NCBI GenBank assembly: GCA_036835375.1
Contig: DAITMB010000082.1
Location: 1-22,818 of the forward strand
Direction: 5' to 3'
DNA length: 22,818 nt
Source of the DNA: JANQTF01 sp036835375
GTDB taxonomy: Bacteria; Bacteroidota; Bacteroidia; J057
Position numbers and translations under genes: made by a program
Shown here: piece by piece, positions 7,879-14,255 of the stretch
Numbering within the stretch: the stretch's first letter is position 1
Layout of the letters: every line of letters begins with the position of its first letter
Notes under the pieces: generated by a model
Told to the model about the DNA's origin: nothing
Database searches by the model: none
Seen by the model: the letters and a program-made list of their open reading frames with translations, nothing else

Positions 7879-9012
7879 TTATCTGGGCGATGATTCAATT
7901 TCTTTCGCCGACATCTGTCGAATCAGGCGGCCATACAAATGTCCGGCGCGGAGGCCGCTGGCATTCACCTGAAAGTCGGTCTGGTCGAGGCGTCGCAGCC
8001 AAGCGCTATCAATGAGATCGGCAGGAAGTCCGCCTTGTGTGTTTTCGCTGATCCTTCGCCAATGTGTCAGGATTTCTGAGGAAAGGGGATGAGTATGTTC
8101 ATCGCCCATGATCCCACGGTCTTCGGGGGCGATGACCCAATCTGCAGCCGGAAAATCGACTTGAGGCGCATGGTCCTTCACCACTTGTCCCGGACTGCAC
8201 CAGCGGATCCCAGCTTCTGCACCGCGCAGGAGAAGTTCTTCCAAAAAAGCTATCATGGCGGGTGCCAGCCCTGGGTGCTGAATCCATTGAGAAAGGTCCA
8301 ATGTCAGCACAACAGGCGACTCTTGACAAGCCTTTAAGTCTGCCACCCATCGCCGAGCCAATGATATGGGTCCCAAGCCAGTGCTAAGGGCTTCGGTGGA
8401 TTGGAGTTGATGGCTCCAACCACTGTCGCGAATCAATACGGCAAAGCGATGCTGAAAGCCGACTCTCGCCACCTGGTGGCTCATAGATCCTCCCCAGCCA
8501 ATCGAATCTCCATCTACCAAGAAGCCTTGGATGCCCATGTGCTGTAGCGGCCAAGCAAGATATGGGATAAAGAGATATCCGGGGTTCCATCCGATCGGAC
8601 TGAATCGCGCACTCAACAGGGAGAGATGTTGCTGATACCGCTTAATTCCCTGAAGCCAGGCGTCGCGGTCCCACAGCATCTTTGGCGTGCTGTCCCACGT
8701 CTGAGGCAAAATTTCTACACCTGGATGCTGCCACAAGTGCTGCCAAGCATCCAGATGATCCACGCTCCAACGCTCCCATTGCTGCACCAAGCTTCCCGAA
8801 ACACAGAGCCCTAGCCCTACTCCTTCTTCTTGATCGAAAACTGCCGTTAAAGCTTTTGCCAACGGCGCCAGCCAACGCTCGTTCCAATCGAGAAAAGAGG
8901 CTTGCGTCGCAGCCAAGTCGAGGGCTTCGCTGCCATGCTTCCAGTCGGAATACGGAAATGCCCCCGGCAAATAGGGATGGTGCAAGTGGAGGATGAGGCT
9001 CACATCAGGCAT
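7879..9012 (-). CDS. GH57-like (alpha-amylase/glucanotransferase family) protein, catalytically doubtful
   Basis: This 377-residue protein starts with a beta strand leading into HLHHPYLPG (residues 9-17), which matches the HQP-type first motif of glycoside hydrolase family 57. GH57 enzymes hydrolyse or transfer alpha-glucans from a (beta/alpha)7 barrel. The fourth gene of many Bacteroidota glycogen clusters is of this type, and here it lies immediately downstream of two glycogen-type glycosyltransferases. An oddity is the region where family members carry the nucleophile glutamate: it reads SPIGWNPGYLF (138-148), with no acid, while an aspartate (D239, LTLDLSQW) is present where the second acidic residue may lie. 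The protein therefore may be a non-catalytic relative or use a different residue. No signal peptide is visible, so a cytoplasmic location is likely. Family assignment rests on the N-terminal motif, the general pattern and context. Confidence 0.7.
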   Translation of the reverse strand: MPDVSLILHLHHPYLPGAFPYSDWKHGSEALDLAATQASFLDWNERWLAPLAKALTAVFDQEEGVGLGLCVSGSLVQQWERWSVDHLDAWQHLWQHPGVEILPQTWDSTPKMLWDRDAWLQGIKRYQQHLSLLSARFSPIGWNPGYLFIPYLAWPLQHMGIQGFLVDGDSIGWGGSMSHQVARVGFQHRFAVLIRDSGWSHQLQSTEALSTGLGPISLARRWVADLKACQESPVVLTLDLSQWIQHPGLAPAMIAFLEELLLRGAEAGIRWCSPGQVVKDHAPQVDFPAADWVIAPEDRGIMGDEHTHPLSSEILTHWRRISENTQGGLPADLIDSAWLRRLDQTDFQVNASGLRAGHLYGRLIRQMSAKEIESSPR

Positions 9013-9074
9013 AAATTCAACCGATTGGGAAAAGTTATAAAAGAGTTCTGAGATGCTACCATTGGGAAGGGTGG

Positions 9075-9105
9075 AAGGGTACCGTTCTCGTGTGACAGTA
9101 CCCTT
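9075..9105. terminator. Hairpin between GT4 and GH57-like genes
   Basis: Perfect arms AAGGGTAC (9075-9082) and GTACCCTT (9098-9105) enclose a 15-base loop in the 125-bp gap between two same-strand genes. A T-rich run follows on the plus strand only, so for the leftward transcript this is not a classical intrinsic terminator. It could attenuate or process the transcript between the glycosyltransferase and GH57-like genes. Confidence 0.35.
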
Positions 9106-9137
9106 TGTTTTCTGATAGAACTAATACAATACCCTGA

Positions 9138-10277
9138 TCACACGATAAGGGGAGCATATGTGTGGAGGAGCTGTTGTACAGACTCTTTCCATGAGAGTTG
9201 GGCAATAGCGGCTTGATTTCGTGTGACGGCTGTTTTTCGGGTTTTCGGATGGTCGAGGAGGAAAGTAACAGCCTTGAGCAACTGGGTAGCATCATGAGGA
9301 TCGACCACAACTGCTTCAGGAAGCAACTCTGTAGCACCGCAACGCGGCGGCAGGATCACGGGCACGCCAAAGTGGGTGGCCTCCAGTGCGACCAGCCCAA
9401 GCGGTTCTGACTCTGAGGTCATGACCAGCAAGTCAGCCATGCTCAGCAAGTCATACGTCTCGTCGCGACTAAGCATTCCCGGTGCTTGGATGCGCAAACC
9501 GCGCCGAGAGCGGGCGATTTGCCGAAGGATGTCTCCCCAAAGATCGCCATCACCCGCCATCACAAAGCGGGTTTCGGGTTGCTGCTCGTGAAGCGCAAAG
9601 GCCATGTTGAGGAAATGTTGTGGCCCTTTTTGCCAAGTCATTCGGCCTAAAAACACGACCAGATGCCCCGAAAAGGGCTTTTTGCTGCGATATGGATGGA
9701 TGGCGGGAACACCATGCCGAAGGACATGGATTCTATCGGGATCGATCTGAAGGCGGTCAACGAGTTCAGCGGAGCTGTAGTTGCTGACGGTGAGGATGAG
9801 GTCTGCCCTTGGCAGCCACTCTTGTTCTGTGCTCCATGCTGTGCCGCTGGGCAATGCTTCCCGGTCGCTCGCGAGCGAGTGTACGTGATAGACGAGCGGA
9901 ATATCCAGCGCTTTCGCGAGGGTGCCAGCTGCAGGAAAGGTCATCCAATCGTGCGCATGGATGAGGTCGGGCTGGGTGCGCAGGCCCTCCTCAATCACGG
10001 TGCGGGTATAAATGTCCCAAGCGCGACGGAGATCTTCCCCCAGGTGATCAAGTCCCAAGCCATAGCTAGGGAGGGGCACGGGAATGCGCAAAGCACGAAA
10101 TCCATCTCCACTGGCTTCTCCACGTTGAAAAGAAGGAAACCAGTACGTCAAATCCACATGGCTGGCCAGGGCTTCTGCCAAGGCAGAGCTGGCCACGCCC
10201 AATCCCCCTTGAATGTGGTCGGGATCTTCCCAGCCCAGCATGAGCACGCGGAGCGCTTTAGATGATTCTTCGGACAT
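9138..10277 (-). CDS. GT4 family glycosyltransferase (GT-B fold)
   Basis: This 379-residue protein has a full GT-B two-domain layout. The N-terminal acceptor domain holds the glycine-rich loop GGLGVASSALAEAL (24-37) and HAHDWMT (107-113). The C-terminal nucleotide-sugar domain holds FLGRMTWQKGP (209-219) and the E-x7-E pair, E291 and E299, in SEPLGLVALEA. Retaining GT4 enzymes transfer a sugar from a nucleotide-activated donor. Adjacent placement after glycogen synthase, with only a 35-bp gap on the same strand, suggests a role in alpha-glucan synthesis or priming. Trehalose or another glucoside synthesis is also possible. No membrane segment or signal peptide is present, so it is probably cytoplasmic. 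Its donor and acceptor cannot be read from sequence. Confidence 0.9.
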   Translation of the reverse strand: MSEESSKALRVLMLGWEDPDHIQGGLGVASSALAEALASHVDLTYWFPSFQRGEASGDGFRALRIPVPLPSYGLGLDHLGEDLRRAWDIYTRTVIEEGLRTQPDLIHAHDWMTFPAAGTLAKALDIPLVYHVHSLASDREALPSGTAWSTEQEWLPRADLILTVSNYSSAELVDRLQIDPDRIHVLRHGVPAIHPYRSKKPFSGHLVVFLGRMTWQKGPQHFLNMAFALHEQQPETRFVMAGDGDLWGDILRQIARSRRGLRIQAPGMLSRDETYDLLSMADLLVMTSESEPLGLVALEATHFGVPVILPPRCGATELLPEAVVVDPHDATQLLKAVTFLLDHPKTRKTAVTRNQAAIAQLSWKESVQQLLHTYAPLIV

Positions 10278-10312
10278 GAGGTGGTAGGGCGAAAAGTCAG
10301 GTGAGAAATTGG

Positions 10313-12196
10313 TTAAGGATTGGCAGAAAGGACAAGGTCATAGGCCTTTTCGTAGTGGTCGGTGAGTACTTTCCAGTCGAAATTTTCGGAGGCATCCGCC
10401 AGGCGATAGCGCTGTCCGATGCGTTCGGCGCGGGTTTTCTTCACAAAGCTGAACAATTGATCGGCAAGTTGATTGGCCGCTTCGTCAAAACTTTTATACC
10501 GACGATTGACCAAGTACATACCGATGTCTTCGTGATCTGGAATCGCTCCAGCCATGTAGTCCCCAAAGCCGGCGAGGTCGCTGGTGATGGAGGGGACACC
10601 GGACACCATGCATTCCAGTGGTGTGTAGCCCCACGGCTCATAATAGCTCGGGAAGATGCCAAGATGGGTTCCTCGAACAAACTCCTCGTATTCCATCCGC
10701 CACAGCGGAGAAGTACCAGAGATAAAGTCCGGGTGGTACACGACTTTGACTTTATCGGATTTGTGATTGAGCAAATTGGCGCTTCGCAGAAATCCGAGGA
10801 CCTCGTCTGTGCCGTCGTCATACAGGTTGTGGGTCACAACATAGGGAAGATTGCGGGTTTTCCAGTTTTGAACGGTACGACGAAGTTTGATTTTCAGGTT
10901 GTCGTCCACAAAGTCAGTCAGTTGTGGGAATTTACCTGAGTCGCTGGAATACAAGCTGTGAAACAACCGATCGCCAACTTGTCGCTGAATGGTCTCAGTC
11001 GTTTGTCGAATGGTATTAAGTGTGGCACGGGCTTCCAGCACTTGAGGATTGATGCTGTGGTATGGCTTTTTTGTTACAAAAAACATCACCACTGTCGTGT
11101 CAAGGTCGTGCTGCTTCATTCGCCAATTGAGGCGGGCGAGGGCTTCTAAGGTGAGGTCATAGCCTTTGTTTCGATACTCGTAGCGACCCGATGTGAAGAA
11201 GTAGAGTGTCTTTTCCAAATCGAAAAAATAGCTTTGGAAAAAGTGCCCCATCACGAAAGTGTGGATCTGATCTTTGGCGCGCTGGTGCTGATTTTGAATC
11301 TCATGGTCCACCTGAAATCTGTCCACATTCAAGCCATTGGGCAAGATGATTTCGGGCTTTCTGCCGATAAGGTGGAGACATTCATAGGCGGTCACGTCAC
11401 TCACAGTCGTAAACACGTGGGCACCGTGGGCGGCAGCTCGCTCAATTTTGACCCGCGTCTCAATGTTGAACTTTTTCGCCTCCGCCTCCCAATTGTAAAA
11501 AGGGAGATTGTCATTGAAGCCCGGGTCATTCATTGCGAGGTAGCGGCCCAGCATGGTAGCATGGGTGGTGAAGATCGTGCGAATGGGCAGATTGTCTCTA
11601 CGAATCTCCGGAATGGCCGTGGCAGCCATCCACTCATGAATGTGAGCGATGACGGGCTGTTGATTCACATCCGGCTCCGCCAAACGGGTGAGAAACACCT
11701 TGATCAACCAGCCAAATGCGACCACTTGATTGGTCAAATCATCGCCACCTTGCGTAGAAATGTAGTGATGTTCCCAAAGGAGGTACTTAATTTCGCCGAG
11801 TCGATCATACACCGAATAAGGGTTGAAAAGCACCACGCGGGGCCTACCACTGGTGAGCCATTCTCCATAGCGGACCTCAAATCCCATCTCGCGCATTTTG
11901 CGCACGGCCCGGCCATAGGCATCATCTTCTGGCTCCAAGTCTTCAAATACGGTGTTCACATTCGGATGTACTGAAGGCCCGATGAGCAAATAGCGATCTC
12001 CCCAGTGGGCCTTCATGGAAGGAACTTTGGACCGAATCACAGTGTAAATGCCACCTACTTGGTTAGCTACTTCCCATGCGACTTCCACCAAGAGCGCATT
12101 TTTCTTGTCGGAATGTCCGTGTTGTCCATTTTGCATGTTGTGGGAAGGGCTGGAGTGGGAAGTATTGGTGAGGGGTTCTGTTGGAGTAGTAGTCAT
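10313..12196 (-). CDS. Glycogen synthase, eukaryotic-type GT3 family
   Basis: This 627-residue protein transfers glucose from a nucleotide donor to the non-reducing end of glycogen. It matches the animal/fungal (GT3) glycogen synthase family rather than bacterial GlgA (GT5). EVAWEVANQVGGIYTVIRSK (38-57), THATMLGRYLA (211-221), HVFTTVSDVTAYECLHL (260-276) and LPNGLNVDRF (285-294) are all hallmark blocks. The catalytic E-x7-E pair is E520 and E528 in YYEPWGYTPLEC. About 32 polar residues rich in T, S, H and N precede the first conserved strand, so a later start at M21 (12136) is possible. It lacks the regulatory C-terminal phosphorylation tail of mammalian enzymes and ends near 627 residues. 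It is the first gene of a leftward cluster with the GT4 and GH57-like genes. GT3 synthases are known in Bacteroidota. Confidence 0.95.
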   Translation of the reverse strand: MTTTPTEPLTNTSHSSPSHNMQNGQHGHSDKKNALLVEVAWEVANQVGGIYTVIRSKVPSMKAHWGDRYLLIGPSVHPNVNTVFEDLEPEDDAYGRAVRKMREMGFEVRYGEWLTSGRPRVVLFNPYSVYDRLGEIKYLLWEHHYISTQGGDDLTNQVVAFGWLIKVFLTRLAEPDVNQQPVIAHIHEWMAATAIPEIRRDNLPIRTIFTTHATMLGRYLAMNDPGFNDNLPFYNWEAEAKKFNIETRVKIERAAAHGAHVFTTVSDVTAYECLHLIGRKPEIILPNGLNVDRFQVDHEIQNQHQRAKDQIHTFVMGHFFQSYFFDLEKTLYFFTSGRYEYRNKGYDLTLEALARLNWRMKQHDLDTTVVMFFVTKKPYHSINPQVLEARATLNTIRQTTETIQRQVGDRLFHSLYSSDSGKFPQLTDFVDDNLKIKLRRTVQNWKTRNLPYVVTHNLYDDGTDEVLGFLRSANLLNHKSDKVKVVYHPDFISGTSPLWRMEYEEFVRGTHLGIFPSYYEPWGYTPLECMVSGVPSITSDLAGFGDYMAGAIPDHEDIGMYLVNRRYKSFDEAANQLADQLFSFVKKTRAERIGQRYRLADASENFDWKVLTDHYEKAYDLVLSANP

Positions 12197-12250
12197 AAGT
12201 AAAAAGAATGAAAGCGCGTTCCTAATCGCTTAAAAATTACACCGAGAGAA

Positions 12251-12349
12251 TCAATTTCTCAACATTTCGAACCAGCTTTCCTCGCTTTCTTTAATTTTTT
12301 TGATTTTATCAGCGAAATCAGGCGTGATGGAGAAGATTCTCACCCGCAT
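12251..12349 (-). CDS. Possible 32-residue peptide gene downstream of the MarC-family gene
   Basis: A minus-strand ATG (12347-12349) follows the MarC-family stop codon by about 15 bases and is preceded by a purine-rich AAGGAAAAGAGGG stretch that could act as a ribosome-binding site. The 32-codon frame runs to TGA at 12251-12253. The inferred peptide begins MRVRIFSITPDFADKI and continues as a charged lysine/glutamate helix ending in SWFEMLRN. Spacing and composition suggest translational coupling to the upstream membrane protein. I know no family for it. A chance frame or part of the 3' untranslated region is the main alternative. The rest of this 168-bp gap (to 12196) should hold the glycogen synthase promoter, but no clear boxes were found. 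Confidence 0.35.
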   Translation of the reverse strand: MRVRIFSITPDFADKIKKIKESEESWFEMLRN

Positions 12350-12364
12350 TGACCCTCTTTTCCT

Positions 12365-13012
12365 TCAAGCTCCCACTCCGACCATGAAGATATCTCGAAT
12401 GATGGGCTTCAGTCCACTGACGAAAAATTCTACGGCGATCACCATCACGATCAAGCCCATGAGCCGCATCATCACCTTGCTCCCGGTATCACCCAGGGTC
12501 TTCATGATGGGACCCGAGCCAGCCAGGGCCAGCCACATGAGCAGGCAGTTCACTGCGATGGCCGCAAAGAGGACGCCGATTTTCAGGCCCGAGTCGGCAT
12601 CTTCCATCAGCACGATCGCGTTGGTGATGGCACCCGGGCCGCAGATCATGGGAATGGCAAGCGGTGTAATGGAGATATCATCGACATAAGACCTCACGTC
12701 ATCTTCAGCCACTTTGAATTTGACCAGACGGGCGTTGAGCATGTCCATCCCGATACTGAAGAAAATGATGCCACCCACGACGCGTAAGCCATTGACAGAA
12801 ATGCCAAAAAACTGAAAGATCACTTGGCCTGTCATTGCAAAAAGCAGCAGCGAAATCAGTGCTACGATCACTGCTTTGGTTGCGGTGTTTCGGCGAGCCG
12901 AGTCGCTCAGGTCGCCCGTCATCGTGAGGAAGATGGGCATGACGCCCAAGGGATTGAGCAGCGTGAAAAAAGAGGAAAAGCACAGCAGCGCGAACGCAGA
13001 AATGTCGGGCAT
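12365..13012 (-). CDS. MarC/UPF0056 family integral membrane protein
   Basis: This inner-membrane protein has about 215 residues and six predicted hydrophobic segments. It belongs to the MarC (NAAT) family, whose transport role is poorly defined; the founding member was once linked to antibiotic resistance without firm support. Family features include FFTLLNPLGVMPIFLTMT near the N-terminus, GGIIFFSIGMDML in the middle, and PLAIPMICGPGAI before the fourth segment. The frame is open to 13039, but the ATG at 13010-13012 begins just before the first helix and is preferred. It runs leftward. Its upstream region is cut 64 bp away by the start of the truncated AAA/nuclease copy at 13077, so its promoter may have been altered. 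Confidence 0.9.
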   Translation of the reverse strand: MPDISAFALLCFSSFFTLLNPLGVMPIFLTMTGDLSDSARRNTATKAVIVALISLLLFAMTGQVIFQFFGISVNGLRVVGGIIFFSIGMDMLNARLVKFKVAEDDVRSYVDDISITPLAIPMICGPGAITNAIVLMEDADSGLKIGVLFAAIAVNCLLMWLALAGSGPIMKTLGDTGSKVMMRLMGLIVMVIAVEFFVSGLKPIIRDIFMVGVGA

Positions 13013-13055
13013 AAGCGGATAGATTGGTTGAATGGCCAAGGGTCAATTGCTGCCC

Positions 13056-13063
13056 GAAAGATA
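13056..13063 (-). promoter_or_regulatory. Possible -7 box of the MarC-family gene
   Basis: On the minus strand this reads TATCTTTC, one mismatch from the Bacteroidota -7 consensus TAnnTTTG, about 44 bp before the start codon. No matching TTTG box was found the usual 19 or so bases upstream. That position would fall at or beyond the 13077 breakpoint, so the upstream element may have been lost. Confidence 0.2.
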
Positions 13064-13090
13064 AGGCTTGGATGTGATTTTGAGGAGATG

Positions 13091-13662
13091 GTGACGGGCA
13101 CGGGCTATGTGCGCAAGTTCTACGAAACCATCAAAACCGCTACCGGACAGGGCACGGTGGAGCGCATCTTCATGACCGGGGTCTCGCCCGTGACGCTCGA
13201 CAGCCTGACCTCGGGCTTCAACATCGGCGCGCACTTCAGCCGCAGCCCGGTCCTGCACGACCTCATGGGCTTCCGGGAAGATGAAGTGGAGGCGCTGCTT
13301 GGTCGTCTGGGGGAAAAGCAGGAAGACCGGATCGAACTGCTTCGAAGCTGGTACAATGGCTACCGGTTCGAAGAAAGCGCCCCACGGACTCTGTACAACC
13401 CCGACATGGTCCTGTACTATCTCTCTCAGTATCAGCAACGTGGGCACTCGCCGGGCAATATGCTCGACACCAACATCGCCTCGGACTATGGGCGCATCCG
13501 GCAGCTTTTCCGGCTCAAGGGGCGCGAGACCCAGCATTTCCAATTGCTCCAGAAGCTGCTCGACGAGGGCCAGATCGTGAGCCCCATCACCCAGGAGTTC
13601 AGTTTTCTCAAAACCTTCACCGATGTCGATTTCCTGAGCCTGCTCTACTACATGGGGCTGCT
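13091..13662 (+). repeat. 572-nt direct repeat, copy 1 (identical to 14817-15388)
   Basis: Read by eye, every base matches the second copy at a constant offset of 1726 bp, while 13090 and 13663 differ. It encodes the region between Walker B and the nuclease domain. Perfect identity at synonymous sites implies a very recent duplication or conversion. Confidence 0.85.
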
Positions 13663-13870
13663 CACGATCAAGGGACAAGACCTGGGCGAGGTAATACTGG
13701 GTATTCCCAACAAGGTCATCGAACAGTTGTACTACCAGTATTTCACTGAACTGCTGCGCGAACAACTAGAGGAGGTTCCGAGCCCGCTTGATTTACAGGC
13801 CGCTGTGCGCACGATGGCCCGCCACAACGACCTCCGCCCGCTCAACGACCTTGTCTGCGACACTCTCCGG

Positions 13871-14230
13871 CAACTCTCCAGCCGCGATTTTATCCAGTTC
13901 AATGAGGCGAGCCTGAAGGCTATCTTCATCAGCTACCTTCACAGTTCACAGCTCTACCTCATCCAGCCCGAACAGGAGGTGTTTCCCGGCTATGTGGACC
14001 TGCTCCTCCGGCGGCGGGAACCTTTTCCGGCTCCGCATCAATTCGTGTTCGAGCTGAAGTACCTCAGGAAAAAGGAGGCCGACCGCCTCGACCAGGTCGC
14101 AGCCGAAGCCCGCACCCAGATGCAGGGCTACCTCCAAAGCAAGCTGCTGCGCGATATGCCCGACCTCCGCGCCTGGGTCATCGTGTTTGTGGGCACGGAA
14201 GTGGGGGTGGTGGAGGAGGTGGCGAAGTGA
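13871..14230 (+). repeat. Near-identical 3' repeat, copy 1 (matches 15597-15956)
   Basis: The final 360 bp, encoding the nuclease domain, match the second copy at the same 1726-bp offset. There are roughly 15 base differences and only about three amino acid changes (L/I, D/E and T/N). It is separated from the identical block by a 208-bp divergent segment of equal length in both copies. Confidence 0.8.
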
Positions 14231-14255
14231 AGGCAAATGCCTATCTTTACCTCCG

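Larger units (their letters stand above)
13077..14230 (+). pseudogene. 5'-truncated AAA-ATPase-like / PD-(D/E)XK nuclease gene (DUF1703 type)
   Basis: This is an N-terminally deleted paralog of the complete gene that follows 25 bp downstream. Similarity begins at 13077, immediately after the point equivalent to the Walker B region, so the Walker A and B motifs are absent. From the only early ATG (13088) it would encode 380 residues: the linker region and the full C-terminal PD-(D/E)XK-type nuclease domain, with YVDLLL and the FELKY (E-x-K) motif intact. The same frame is open upstream to 12824 through antisense MarC sequence, but that part is not expected to be a real gene. No good ribosome-binding site spacing exists for ATG 13088. 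It may be a silent donor copy, a nuclease-only protein, or simply decayed. It is mosaic relative to its neighbour (see repeats). Confidence 0.75.

Noticed and set aside
12824..14230. A 468-codon plus-strand frame that starts inside the MarC-family gene and runs through the truncated AAA/nuclease copy
   Set aside because: The first 80 or so codons are antisense to a clear membrane protein gene and show no protein-like pattern. Only the part from 13077 is homologous to the neighbouring copy, so it was reported as a truncated copy rather than a fusion gene.
14231..14242. Short AGGCA/TGCCT inverted repeat before the complete AAA/nuclease gene
   Set aside because: Five-base arms are too short to separate from chance; mentioned only within the gene entry.
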